A DNA stretch of 35,804 nt from Deltaproteobacteria bacterium (GTDB lineage Bacteria; Myxococcota_A; UBA9160; SMWR01), in NCBI GenBank assembly GCA_019313245.1, contig JAFDBP010000112.1:1-35804 (forward strand), read 5' to 3'. A program made the position numbers and the translations under genes. Shown in pieces: positions 1-8,110 of this stretch. Below the pieces are notes generated by a model, which saw nothing but the letters and a program-made list of their open reading frames with translations, was not told where the DNA came from and searched no databases. Within the stretch, counting starts at the first letter, position 1; each line of letters starts with the position of its first letter.

Positions 1-642
1 AGTCCTTTCGAGTTCCCCGACGATCAGATCGGCCCAGTGATTCAACAGCCTTCGGGTGTCATCCGAGCCGGCGCTGATCGACGCAATCTCGATGTCTCCG
101 ATGTGATTGATCTGTTCGCGATCGACTGCTCGAGCGAGGATTTCACTGGATTCGGCGTCGTACAATTCGACGTAGAGTATTGCGCTGCCGGTGGAGGCCT
201 TGAACGCAATCCCATTCTCTTCGGACTGAGTGACCGGCTCAAGGACTTCGAGATCGATCAGGGCGGGGCGCACGAGCAGCACATTCTTCTTCGCGGCCGT
301 GGCAATCTGGTAGCCGTTTCTCCAGAGTTCCGAGCTGATTATCGCGCGAAGCTCCGCAGTGAGCCAATTCCTGACCTTATACATGTCGGCTGCGCGCAGA
401 TCCGGGTGGTTCAAGCGCCAGCTCTTCTTGAACGCAACGTAACAGTCGAGCACGCCGATCATGTCGTATTGGCTGAAGTCCTCGCCGGGCTTCACCCAGG
501 CGTGCTGCATCTTGGAGTCGGGAACGAGCCGAAGCCCTTCGTGTGTCGCCTCTGGAGGGCTGCTGCCAGTTGCACACGCGTTGCAGAGGGCGACCGCGAA
601 CACGGCGGCTATGATCGTCCGAAGTCTCGAATTAGCATTCAT
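1..642 (-). CDS. DUF3313-like lipoprotein, C-terminus cut by window edge
   Basis: The frame is open from an ATG at 642 to the edge of the window (214 codons), so the stop lies outside. The N-terminus has a short basic stretch, a hydrophobic run and then LCNACAT, a poor lipobox-like cysteine site. The mature part is clearly a paralogue of the protein encoded just upstream: both share a VKP..DFS.Y block, a LDC.VAF...W block and NHPD.R..DM, and both end in a similar RR.L..WA helix. By comparison with that paralogue only a few C-terminal residues are missing. The start lies 9 bp after the stop of the paralogue, so the two are probably co-transcribed. DUF3313 proteins are uncharacterised, probably exported. 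The family call is by recall of sequence pattern, without a search. Confidence 0.75.
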   Translation of the reverse strand, partial: MNANSRLRTIIAAVFAVALCNACATGSSPPEATHEGLRLVPDSKMQHAWVKPGEDFSQYDMIGVLDCYVAFKKSWRLNHPDLRAADMYKVRNWLTAELRAIISSELWRNGYQIATAAKKNVLLVRPALIDLEVLEPVTQSEENGIAFKASTGSAILYVELYDAESSEILARAVDREQINHIGDIEIASISAGSDDTRRLLNHWADLIVGELERT

Positions 643-651
643 CGGTTGGCT

Positions 652-1314
652 TCAGCCGCCTCGCTTGCCCTGGACTTCTTCGAGTTTCGCGACGAGTATG
701 TTTGCCCACTGCCGCAAGATCCTTCGGGCGGCGTCTCGGTTGGTGCCGCGCGTCGTCCACCGGAGATTGCCGACGTTGCGAGCCGTTCTGCGATCGATCG
801 CGCGGGCGAGGATTTCGTTCGACACCGAGTCGTAGAATTCGATCACGAGCGTCATTTTTCCGGGTGACGTCGTGAAGCTATCGGAGCGACCGGCGGACAT
901 CGTGTCGGGCGCGGCGATATCGAGATCGATGATCGCGGGGCGAATCAGGAGTACGTGTTCGTCGGGCGCATCGACGACCGGGAACCCGCCGTTTTCGAGT
1001 TCTTCGGTAAACACGCTGCGGAACTCGTTGGCGAGATCGGCCTTGATCCTCTCCATGTCGCGCGTGCGCACGTCCGGATGATTCATGCGCCAGTTTCGCC
1101 GGAACGCGACCTCGCAGTCGAGCAGGCCGACGTGGGTGTAGGGGCTGAAATCCGCATCGGGCTTCACCCAGGCGAGCGCCACCCTGGAGCTCGCGACGCG
1201 CTCGAGTCCGTCGTGCGTCACGTCGGGCACGCGGCTCTCCGTCGCACAAGCCGCGCAGAGCGCAGCCACCAGTGCGGCCGCTGAGATCCTTCGAAGTCCG
1301 AATCCGGCGATCAT
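652..1314 (-). CDS. DUF3313-like lipoprotein
   Basis: A 220-residue protein whose ATG at 1314 is preceded by a good Shine-Dalgarno site (GAGGAG, about 6 nt upstream). The N-terminus is a signal sequence ending in LCAACATES, a plausible but non-canonical lipobox. The body carries the DUF3313-like blocks DMERIKADLANEF, ENGGFPVVDAP, LLIRPAIIDLDI, a MTLVIEFYDS strand and a C-terminal RRILRQWA helix. The function of the family is unknown; it is expected in the periplasm or outer membrane. It forms a tandem pair with the next gene (1-642) and is divergent from the hydrolase-cytochrome gene at 1399. The same frame stays open far upstream, antisense to that gene, but the ribosome site and signal peptide fix the start here. 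Confidence 0.8.
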   Translation of the reverse strand: MIAGFGLRRISAAALVAALCAACATESRVPDVTHDGLERVASSRVALAWVKPDADFSPYTHVGLLDCEVAFRRNWRMNHPDVRTRDMERIKADLANEFRSVFTEELENGGFPVVDAPDEHVLLIRPAIIDLDIAAPDTMSAGRSDSFTTSPGKMTLVIEFYDSVSNEILARAIDRRTARNVGNLRWTTRGTNRDAARRILRQWANILVAKLEEVQGKRGG

Positions 1315-1398
1315 CGGGCATCTCCTCGTTTCAATGGGGGTTCGCTTGGCACAAAACCATGCCCGAAGGGGCTGTGATGCGCTAGGGATCCGGGCGAA

Positions 1399-3141
1399 AT
1401 GGGCGAGCGAAGCTGCAATCGGACGCGTCGGGTCGCGCGCCTGGGAGCGCTGTGCGTGTGGGCCGCACTGGTGCTGAGTTCCGGGTCGGCGTTCGGAGCC
1501 GAGCCTCGCCTGGGCGTCGTCTACGGCGACTCCGAGGCGACGCTCGATTTCTTGCCCGCATTTCCCGGCGGGCGCGCGCCCAAACGCGCGCCGCTTCTGG
1601 CTTTCGTCGCCGGGCGTTTTTGGGGGATCGAAGGCGCCAGTTCGCTTCCGCTCGCAGAACTGGTGGCGGCCCCACTGCGCGCCGAGGGGATTTCCGTCGC
1701 GCTGATCCGCCACCGGCCCGCGCCCGACCACACCCATCCGGCCTTTGCGGAGGATGCGGCTGCGGCGATCGCGTGGCTCGTCGCCCATGCGCGAGAACTC
1801 GGCGTGGATCCGGCGCGGATCTTCCTCGCCGGCCACGCTTCGGGTGCGCAGGTCGCGGCATTGGTCGCGCTCGACCCCCGCTATCTCGCCGCGCGGGATC
1901 TCGACGCGAGCGTGCTGGCGGGCGTGATCCCGATCAGCGGCATCTACGATCTGGAGCGAACGCAGGCCGGCGTGGAGGAACTCTACGACTACTACCGGCG
2001 GGCCTTTCCGACGGTTTCGCTCCAGCGCGAAGCCTCTCCCGCGCGCCATCTCCGCGCCGATGCGCCGCCGTTTCTGGTACTCGCCGCGCAAGAGGACATT
2101 CCGGGCTTCGTCGCGGCGGCGGCCGGATTCAGCGATTCGCTGCGCCGAGCGGGACATCCCAACGCCGAGACCTTCATCTCGGTCGGACGGGACCACCAGT
2201 CCGTGCTGGACATGAACTCGAAGAACAATCCCGCGCGGCGGCATCTGATGGGATTCATCGGCGTCGGCGAGGATGCAAAAGCGTTTCAGGACACCCTCGC
2301 CGCGCGGAGCCATTGGCGAAACCCGAGCACTTCGACCGAGCCTTTCTGGGCCTACACCGAACTGATCGAACACCACCCGGAGGATCCGCGCCTGACCGCG
2401 GAGGTGCGCGCCTTCTTCGCATCGGGCGGGGGCCGCGGTATTCCGATCGCCATACCGCGCTACGACGCAATCGATCTGTTCGCGCTGCTCGACGCGATGG
2501 GCAGCGAGCGCGTCGGCAGCGGCCGTTGGCTCGTGCTGACCAATCTGCGCGGCGAACGCGCCGCGCTCGACCTCGAAGCGCTGCGCCCCTACGAGCCGCG
2601 CGTGGTGATCGGACTGGACGGCGAGCGAAATCTGTTTCGGGTCGTCGATTTCTACCAGACCCGGCGTCGCTATACCTGGCGCGAATCGAAGCCCGAACCC
2701 TGGATCCTCGCGAGGGCGCTGGGCGCGTTCATCTACTTCGCCCTGCCGCCGCCGGCCGGCGTGGCGCCGCATGCGTCCGGGCTCTACGGGCTCACGCCCG
2801 AGAGTTTTCAGCGCAGCGACAGCGATCCGCTCGGCGTCCTGTCCGAGCTGGAAGAATCGGAGCGGAATTTTCTGGTGCGCGAAAAGGCCTGCGTGAGCTG
2901 CCATCAGTTTCGCGGCGTCGGTGCGCGCGCGGGCCACATCCGGGCGAGCGACGGCGTGTTGGTGGGTGGGTTCGCGCTGCCGCTCGAGGAATATCCGCCC
3001 GAGGCCTGGCGCCGCTACTGCTTCGAGCAGACCGCGGTGGCGGCCGAATTGGGCGCGAGCGATGTCGAGCTCTCGACCGAATGGCAGCAGCGCCTGTTCG
3101 AGTTGGTGGTGCGCGAGCGCGACGGCGCGACCGACCGCTGA
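1399..3141 (+). CDS. Exported alpha/beta hydrolase fused to a C-terminal cytochrome c domain
   Basis: A 580-residue protein with a basic N-terminus and hydrophobic signal peptide (about residues 11-34, AFGA cleavage region). Residues about 40-290 form an esterase-type alpha/beta hydrolase: nucleophile elbow GHASG (Ser148), a likely acid at Asp233 (AAQEDIPG) and His266 (GRDHQS). Residues about 290-470 are not recognised. Residues about 485-575 are cytochrome c-like with one heme motif CVSCH (Cys498, Cys501, His502). No methionine follows the heme motif, so a sixth ligand would have to be another residue, perhaps His513. The signal peptide would place both domains in the periplasm, where heme is attached. 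The substrate is unknown. The ATG lacks a strong Shine-Dalgarno site, so the start is likely but not certain. Confidence 0.8.
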   Translation: MGERSCNRTRRVARLGALCVWAALVLSSGSAFGAEPRLGVVYGDSEATLDFLPAFPGGRAPKRAPLLAFVAGRFWGIEGASSLPLAELVAAPLRAEGISVALIRHRPAPDHTHPAFAEDAAAAIAWLVAHARELGVDPARIFLAGHASGAQVAALVALDPRYLAARDLDASVLAGVIPISGIYDLERTQAGVEELYDYYRRAFPTVSLQREASPARHLRADAPPFLVLAAQEDIPGFVAAAAGFSDSLRRAGHPNAETFISVGRDHQSVLDMNSKNNPARRHLMGFIGVGEDAKAFQDTLAARSHWRNPSTSTEPFWAYTELIEHHPEDPRLTAEVRAFFASGGGRGIPIAIPRYDAIDLFALLDAMGSERVGSGRWLVLTNLRGERAALDLEALRPYEPRVVIGLDGERNLFRVVDFYQTRRRYTWRESKPEPWILARALGAFIYFALPPPAGVAPHASGLYGLTPESFQRSDSDPLGVLSELEESERNFLVREKACVSCHQFRGVGARAGHIRASDGVLVGGFALPLEEYPPEAWRRYCFEQTAVAAELGASDVELSTEWQQRLFELVVRERDGATDR

Positions 3142-3206
3142 TGCTGGAGAAGCCCGCGCTCAAGGGATAGATTCGGCGCTGGCCGGCGGCCGGCAAGGGG
3201 AGCGAA

Positions 3207-3452
3207 ATGGCAGACATGGTTCGTCTCGCGATCGACTTCGAGAACCCGAGCCCGGAGTGGTGGGACGCTGGCGGGCGCGACCTCTGGGATGCGCTGATCG
3301 AGGGCTTCGACAACAACGACGCGCTGGTCGATCGATCGATCGCCGACTCGTGGCTCGCCGAAGCCGCCAAGATCCCCGGCTGGCACGGCGGCCCGGAATT
3401 CTCTCCACACCCGATCTGCGTCAAGGAAATCGACGAAGACGAAGAGTTGTGA
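3207..3452 (+). CDS. Small acidic hypothetical protein
   Basis: An 81-residue protein with an ATG at 3207 preceded by AAGGGGAG at a good distance. It is acidic and rich in Trp (SPEWWDAGGRDLWDAL), with an acidic tail ending in EIDEDEEL. There is no signal peptide or membrane segment, so it should be cytoplasmic. I do not recognise the family. It lies 65 bp after the hydrolase-cytochrome gene on the same strand and may be co-transcribed with it. The good ribosome site and the amino-acid composition support a real gene, but no motif suggests a function. Confidence 0.6.
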   Translation: MADMVRLAIDFENPSPEWWDAGGRDLWDALIEGFDNNDALVDRSIADSWLAEAAKIPGWHGGPEFSPHPICVKEIDEDEEL

Positions 3453-3789
3453 CGACGCCCCCACGAAGGGGTTTGTGGATCGTTGCGTCGGTTTGCGGAG
3501 ACCGTGCAGATCGCGCTGAGGTCTTTTGCGGGAGTCTGTGCCTGGGTGGGGCGCCAGATGCGCTGGTCTTGCTCGATGCGTCGGCAACCCATTCGTTGGG
3601 GAGTCGGGGGAAGGGGTATGACCGACATGGGGTCGGAGGGAATGCCCCTTCCCCCGACTCCCCAACGCGCGTCGCCCGCGCGCTGCAGTCGCGTCATCCA
3701 ATGGGAATGCAATAAAAAAAGTGCCGTGACCGCTTTTGTCACGCCGTGGGCTCACAGTGGCTCTGATTCTTTCAGAGGAGGGGTGAGCG
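3453..3789. other. Intergenic stretch carrying palindromic repeat copy 1
   Basis: No credible gene is visible. The main content is the repeat listed separately at 3541-3666. An A-run (AATAAAAAAAG) lies at about 3711-3721. The last 15 bases hold the Shine-Dalgarno site of the next gene. Confidence 0.6.
3541..3666 (+). repeat. Palindromic dispersed repeat, copy 1
   Basis: Perfect 22-bp inverted arms at 3595-3616 and 3645-3666 (GTTGGGGAGTCGGGGGAAGG..., read inwards) enclose a 28-nt centre. The centre has its own small stem, CCGAC (3622-3626) and GTCGG (3632-3636). A second copy in the opposite orientation lies at 7205-7333. Similarity between the copies extends about 50 bp beyond one arm (shared GGCAACCCA next to the arm), so the unit is asymmetric and about 130 bp long. 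This resembles a REP/MITE-type element. It could also fold in RNA and act at the 3' end of the upstream gene. Confidence 0.8.
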
Positions 3790-4374
3790 GTGGCGACGAG
3801 GCGAGAAGTGTTTAGAAAACGGGGCGTTGGTGGTCTGGCGAGGTGGGCGCGGTTTGGGCGCGAGATGGCGCTGTCGTTCGGGATCGTCGCGGGTTTCGTC
3901 GCCGCAGGTGTGGGCTGGGCGGCGGTCGAGGCCGAACTGCGGCAGCCGGACGAAGTGTGCGGGCCGATCGTCTACGCTGCTTTGCCGATGAGCTGTCGCG
4001 AACCCACGATCTGGCTGGTGGACGGATACAACGTGCTCCACGCGGCCGTGCTCGGCGGCAAGGACCGCTCCGAGTGGTGGACCCATTCGCGGCGACGCGA
4101 ATTGCTCGAGCGGGCAGCTGGCTTCGACGCCGACGCCGAGGTCTGGATCGTCTTCGACGGCCCGGACGATTCCGGGGCGACGGCCGAGTCCGGCGGGCCG
4201 CACTGTGTCTTTGCGGACTCCGCGGACGACTGGCTCGTCGATCGCGTTAGGCGCGCCGACGATCCGGCCGAGATCGCGGTGGTCACGGCGGATCGACAGG
4301 TGGCGGGCCGAGCGCGCGGAAGGGGCGCCCAGGTCGTTTCCCCGAGAGATTTCCTGGCTCGCTGCTCGACCTAG
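3790..4374 (+). CDS. Membrane-anchored NYN/YacP-like (PIN-fold) nuclease domain protein
   Basis: A 194-residue protein. The GTG at 3790 is chosen because AGGAGGGG sits about 7 nt upstream; an internal ATG at 3988 has no ribosome site. Residues about 26-46 form a hydrophobic segment ([21 protein letters not shown]) that would anchor the protein in the membrane. Residues about 73-190 match the NYN/YacP pattern: [12 protein letters not shown] (Asp78, Asn81), VFDGPDD (122-127), SADDWLVD (144-151) and VVTADR (164-169). These acidic residues form the metal site in PIN-like RNases. YacP-type proteins usually begin almost directly with the DGYN strand, so the anchor is unusual. leuS follows 121 bp downstream on the same strand. 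RNA cleavage is inferred from the family. Confidence 0.75.
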   Translation: MATRREVFRKRGVGGLARWARFGREMALSFGIVAGFVAAGVGWAAVEAELRQPDEVCGPIVYAALPMSCREPTIWLVDGYNVLHAAVLGGKDRSEWWTHSRRRELLERAAGFDADAEVWIVFDGPDDSGATAESGGPHCVFADSADDWLVDRVRRADDPAEIAVVTADRQVAGRARGRGAQVVSPRDFLARCST

Positions 4375-4495
4375 GAGCGTGACCCAAGACTGTCGCGCCG
4401 GCCGAACGCCGCCACATCAACGCTGGCTTCGCCCGCGAGGTCGGAGCGGCCGCGTCGTTGACTCTCCGGCTCTGCGCGGGCACTCTCCGTGGCCC

Positions 4496-7132
4496 ATGCC
4501 GTACCAACCCAAGGCGATCGAACCGAAGTGGCAGGCCTATTGGCGCGAGAAAGGGGTCTTTGCCGCGAAGATCGACCCGAGCAAGCCCAAGTTCTACGCG
4601 CTCGACATGTTCCCCTATCCGTCCGGCGCGGGCCTGCACGTGGGTCATCCCAAGGGCTACATCGCGACGGACGTGCTCTCGCGCTACAAGCGGATGCGCG
4701 GCTTCAATGTGCTGCACCCGATGGGCTGGGATGCGTTCGGGCTGCCCGCCGAGCAGTACGCGATCGAGACCGGCACCCACCCCCGCGAAACGACCGCGCG
4801 CAACGTCGAGAATTTTCGCCGCCAACTTCAATCGCTCGGCGGGGATTACGACTGGGAGCGCGAGATCGACACCACCGATCCGCGCTACCTGCGCTGGACC
4901 CAGTGGATCTTTCGCAAGCTCTACGAGCGCGATCTCGCCTACCTCGCCGAAGTGCCCGTCAACTGGTGTCCGGCGCTGGGCACCGTGCTCGCCAACGAGG
5001 AAGTCATCGACGGGCGCAGCGAGCGCGGCGGCCACCCGGTCGTCCGCACCGCGATGCGGCAGTGGATGCTGCGGATCACCGCCTACGCGGACCGGCTGAT
5101 CGACGACCTCGACGAGGTCGACTGGCCCGAGCCGATCAAGAAGATGCAGCGCGACTGGGTGGGCCGCTCGGTCGGCGCGCGGATCCAGTTCGCGCTCGTC
5201 GGCGTTGCCGACGAGAGCATCGAAGTCTTCACCACGCGCCCGGACACGCTCTTCGGTGCGACCTACATGGTGCTCGCACCCGAACACCCGCTGGTCGAGA
5301 AGATCACCGCGCCCGAGCGGCGCGCCGAAGTCGAGCGCTACGTTGAAGCCGCGGCCCGGCGCAGCGAGCGCGCGCGCATCGCGGACGTGCGGGAGAAGAC
5401 CGGCGTCTTCACGGGCGCGATGGCCGAGCACCCGGTGACCGGCGAGCCGCTGCCGATCTGGATCGCCGACTACGTGCTCGCGACCTACGGCACCGGCGCG
5501 GTGATGGCGGTGCCGGGACACGACCAGCGCGACTACGAATTTGCCCAGCGCTTCGAGCTTCCGATCGTCGAGGTGGTGGCCGGCGGCGATCTCTCCGAGG
5601 CCGCATTCGTCGACGACGGAGTCGGCGTCAATTCCGATTTTCTCGACGGGCTGCCGACCGCCGAAGCCGTGCAGCGCATGACCGCTTGGCTCGAAGAGCA
5701 CGGCAAGGGCGGCCGCGCGGTCAGCTACAAGCTGCGCGACTGGCTGTTTAGTCGGCAGCGCTATTGGGGCGAGCCGTTCCCGGTCATCCACCTCGAGGAC
5801 GGCGGCACCGCGCTGATCGACGAGAGCGAGCTGCCGCTGCTGCTGCCCGAACTCGACGACTTCAGGCCCTCCGGCGAGTTCGAGCCGCCGCTCGCGCGCT
5901 CGCGCGAGTGGCTCGAGACGACGGATCCCGCGACCGGCGCGCCCGCGCTGCGCGACACCAACACGATGCCGCAGTGGGCGGGCAGCTGTTGGTACTTCCT
6001 GCGCTTCTGCGACCCGAAGAACGACGAGGAGGCGTGGTCGCAAGAGGCCGAGCAGTACTGGATGCCCGTCGACCTCTACGTGGGCGGCGCCGAGCACGCG
6101 GTGCTCCACCTGCTCTACGCGCGCTTCTGGCACAAGGTCTTCTACGACATCGGCCTCGTGCACACCGTCGAGCCGTTTCAGAAGTTGCTGAACCCCGGCA
6201 TGATCCTCGGCTACAGCTACCGCTACTACGACGACAATCTCTCGGACGACGAGAGCGCGGAGCCGAACGTCTACGCGTTCTCGCAGGTTCGCATCGACGG
6301 CGAGACGGCGGTTGCGATCGACGGCGGCGCCGAACTGAAGGAGCGCTGGGTGCGCGCGGAAGACGTCGCGCGCGACGCCCACGGTGTGCCGATCCACCCC
6401 GACATCCCGGGCCTCGCGCTCGAAGAGGTCACGGAGAAGATGTCGAAGAGCCGCGGCAACGTCGTCAGCCCCGACGACGTGATCGAGCGCTACGGCACGG
6501 ACGCGATGCGCCTCTACGAGATGTTCATGGGGCCGCTCGACAAGGGCGCGCCCTGGTCGGACGACGCGATCCCGGGGGTCTTCCGCTTCCTGCAGCGCAC
6601 CTACCGACTGTTCGTGGAAGACACCGACGCCGGCGAGCGCCCGGTGGAACTCGCGGACGGCCCCGGGACGCCCGAACAGCAGCGGCTGGCCGCCCGGGCG
6701 ATCGACGCTGTCACCGAAGATGTCGAGGCGATGCGCTTCAACACCGCGATCTCGAAGCTGATGGTGTTCAGCCGCGAGGTCGTGCGCGACGACGCACTGC
6801 CGCGCGAAATCGGCGAGACCTTCGTGCTGCTGCTCTCGCCGTTCGCACCCCACCTCGCCGAGGAGCTCTGGCAGCGGCTCGGACACGCGCAGAGCCTCGC
6901 CTGCGAGCCCTGGCCGACGGCCGACCCCGCGCTGCTCGAGGAGTCGATGCTGACGCTCGCGGTTCAGGTCAACGGCAAGCGCCGCGACGAGATCGAAGTG
7001 CCCGCAGACGCGGACGAAGACACCATCCGCCGCGCCGCACTCGCGAGCCCGGGCGTCGCGCGCCAACTCGGCGACCGCGAACCCAAGCGCGTCATCATCG
7101 TTCCCGGCCGCCTCGTCAACGTCGTCGGCTGA
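4496..7132 (+). CDS. leuS: Leucyl-tRNA synthetase
   Basis: An 878-residue class I aminoacyl-tRNA synthetase that charges tRNA-Leu in the cytoplasm. The HIGH motif is HVGH (residues 48-51, within [15 protein letters not shown]) and the KMSKS motif is intact (648-652, EKMSKSRGN). The middle of the protein is the CP1 editing domain ([20 protein letters not shown] and [19 protein letters not shown]). The C-terminus has the anticodon-binding and C-terminal domains ([29 protein letters not shown]). Length is normal for bacterial LeuRS. The ATG at 4496 gives the usual [13 protein letters not shown] start. There is no clear Shine-Dalgarno site; a TTGACT box at 4458-4463 with a poor -10 could give a very short leader. 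Confidence 0.97.
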   Translation: MPYQPKAIEPKWQAYWREKGVFAAKIDPSKPKFYALDMFPYPSGAGLHVGHPKGYIATDVLSRYKRMRGFNVLHPMGWDAFGLPAEQYAIETGTHPRETTARNVENFRRQLQSLGGDYDWEREIDTTDPRYLRWTQWIFRKLYERDLAYLAEVPVNWCPALGTVLANEEVIDGRSERGGHPVVRTAMRQWMLRITAYADRLIDDLDEVDWPEPIKKMQRDWVGRSVGARIQFALVGVADESIEVFTTRPDTLFGATYMVLAPEHPLVEKITAPERRAEVERYVEAAARRSERARIADVREKTGVFTGAMAEHPVTGEPLPIWIADYVLATYGTGAVMAVPGHDQRDYEFAQRFELPIVEVVAGGDLSEAAFVDDGVGVNSDFLDGLPTAEAVQRMTAWLEEHGKGGRAVSYKLRDWLFSRQRYWGEPFPVIHLEDGGTALIDESELPLLLPELDDFRPSGEFEPPLARSREWLETTDPATGAPALRDTNTMPQWAGSCWYFLRFCDPKNDEEAWSQEAEQYWMPVDLYVGGAEHAVLHLLYARFWHKVFYDIGLVHTVEPFQKLLNPGMILGYSYRYYDDNLSDDESAEPNVYAFSQVRIDGETAVAIDGGAELKERWVRAEDVARDAHGVPIHPDIPGLALEEVTEKMSKSRGNVVSPDDVIERYGTDAMRLYEMFMGPLDKGAPWSDDAIPGVFRFLQRTYRLFVEDTDAGERPVELADGPGTPEQQRLAARAIDAVTEDVEAMRFNTAISKLMVFSREVVRDDALPREIGETFVLLLSPFAPHLAEELWQRLGHAQSLACEPWPTADPALLEESMLTLAVQVNGKRRDEIEVPADADEDTIRRAALASPGVARQLGDREPKRVIIVPGRLVNVVG

Positions 7133-7204
7133 CGCCGCCTTCGATCGATTCGATTCAATGCGGGCCGCTTGCCGGTTGGGCTTTTATTTGCGCCGGCTGT
7201 GCTC

Positions 7205-7333
7205 GTTGGGGAGTCGGGGGGAAGGGGCGCTCCCTCCGACCCCATGTCGGTCGCACCCCTTCCCCCCGACTCCCCAGCGGCGTGGGTTGCCGGCGCGTGA
7301 AGCAAAACCCCTGCACTTGGCTCCCCAATCCAA
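7205..7333 (-). repeat. Palindromic dispersed repeat, copy 2 (inverted relative to copy 1)
   Basis: Perfect 21-bp inverted arms at 7207-7227 and 7256-7276 around a 28-nt centre, the same centre length as copy 1. Read on the minus strand it matches copy 1, including GACCGACATGGGGTCGGAGG in the centre and GGCAACCCA outside one arm. It lies 72 bp after the leuS stop. The two copies form an inverted pair about 3.6 kb apart around the nuclease and leuS genes. Confidence 0.8.
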
Positions 7334-7633
7334 AGGCGATGTCACTTGGGGGCCGGAAGGCGGAGCAGCCCGGCTAACTGGGCCCCGGCCAGTGAAGCTC
7401 TGGTCAAATTGGTCATGGTCTGTCCGGGCTTGGTGGCATCCCCTCACCCCACCCGAGCACCACTCCCGCAAAGCAGTTCGACGCGCGCGGCGATTGGTCG
7501 CGTTGAAGATCGCGTTGGAGTTATCCCTCGTTCTCTGGGCGGCGATTTTGGGGTGGAAAATTTGGGTTTTGAGCCGGAAGCGGGGGCGTTTGGGGCACTG
7601 AAATGGGGTTGCGCGGCAAATTTGAATTTTGGG

Positions 7634-7661
7634 TTGCGACATATATACGGTGTGCTATAAT
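7634..7661 (+). promoter_or_regulatory. Sigma-70-type promoter
   Basis: TTGCGA (7634-7639), a 16-nt spacer and a perfect TATAAT (7656-7661) in an AT-rich patch of an otherwise GC-rich window. The predicted start near 7668 would give a leader of about 190 nt before the 62-residue gene at 7861. Confidence 0.7.
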
Positions 7662-7676
7662 CTTCAGGTTGCATCG

Positions 7677-7709
7677 AAAAAAGCTCGCCGACCGGCGGGC
7701 TTCATTTTT
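7677..7709. terminator. Bidirectional intrinsic-terminator-like hairpin
   Basis: A 9-bp stem (7681-7689 with 7694-7702, one G-T pair) and a 4-nt GACC loop. An A6 run (7677-7682) lies on the left and a T5 run (7705-7709) on the right, so it can act on either strand; the minus-strand reading has the cleaner T-run. It begins only about 15 nt after the predicted start of the promoter at 7634-7661, so it would truncate that transcript to about 40 nt unless read through. Confidence 0.65.
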
Positions 7710-7860
7710 ATTCAGCATTTTCGCTTTAGCTTCGCCTTTTTCGGCGCGCTTATCAAAAATTTCACTGGAACCGAGTCGCCCTTCGACCGATCCATACGGG
7801 TGAAGTTCATGGGGGGATCTACCCCCGCTCCTAGAGGAACGCGACAGGGAGGCCTTCGGC

Positions 7861-8049
7861 ATGGGTCAACGAGGCAAGGGCACCGCGAGAAATCTCGACG
7901 CGCAGCCGATGCAGATCGAAGGCGAGCGGCTCAAGCCCATTCGCAAGGTGATGCGCGAACTCGAGCGCCCCGACGGCACGATCCTTCGGATCAAGGTGCC
8001 CGTCTATCCGCCCTTCAAGCTCAAGGATCGGAGCAAGGCCAAAGGCTGA
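7861..8049 (+). CDS. Small basic hypothetical protein
   Basis: A 62-residue protein with a Shine-Dalgarno site (GGGAGG) about 10 nt before the ATG. It is rich in Lys and Arg, with a basic N-terminus, a central RPDGTILRIKVPVYPPFKL segment and a basic tail. It has no membrane segment or cysteine motif. I do not recognise the family; the charge would fit nucleic-acid or ribosome binding, but that is a guess. The good promoter and long leader upstream suggest it is expressed and perhaps regulated by attenuation. It converges on the heme O synthase gene. Confidence 0.55.
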   Translation: MGQRGKGTARNLDAQPMQIEGERLKPIRKVMRELERPDGTILRIKVPVYPPFKLKDRSKAKG

Positions 8050-8085
8050 GCCCCGCGCGCCTCGGAGATCCGGCCGATTCGGAGA

Positions 8086-8108
8086 AGCCGGGAGTAGAGG
8101 GCCCGGCT
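8086..8108. terminator. Hairpin between convergent genes, possible weak terminator
   Basis: A 7-bp perfect stem (AGCCGGG at 8086-8092 and CCCGGCT at 8102-8108) with a 9-nt loop, just before the stop of the minus-strand heme O synthase gene. There is no T-run, so intrinsic termination is uncertain. Confidence 0.35.
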
Positions 8109-8110
8109 CG

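Larger units (their letters stand above)
7133..7860. other. Long intergenic region: repeat, GC-rich unknown, AT-rich promoter island
   Basis: Palindromic repeat copy 2 lies at 7205-7333. From about 7334 to 7600 I see open frames but none with a convincing ribosome site or family. From about 7600 to 7790 the sequence becomes much more AT-rich and holds the promoter and hairpin listed separately. A short G6/C5 hairpin (7811-7826) precedes the 62-residue gene. Confidence 0.6.

Noticed and set aside
1347-1362. TGGCAC...TGC, resembling a sigma-54 promoter between the divergent DUF3313 and hydrolase genes
   Set aside because: The GG and GC dinucleotides are 11 bases apart instead of the required 10.
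1315-2937. Long N-terminal extension of the DUF3313 frame, antisense to the hydrolase-cytochrome gene
   Set aside because: The signal peptide and Shine-Dalgarno site place the start at 1314, and the extension has shadow-type composition.
4283-7066. A 927-codon minus-strand frame across leuS
   Set aside because: Antisense shadow of leucyl-tRNA synthetase, which has intact HIGH and KMSKS motifs over the same bases.
7346-7660. Open frames of about 100-150 codons in the leuS downstream region
   Set aside because: No ribosome site, and they run through the palindromic repeat or the promoter island; the compositions differ between frames without any family match.
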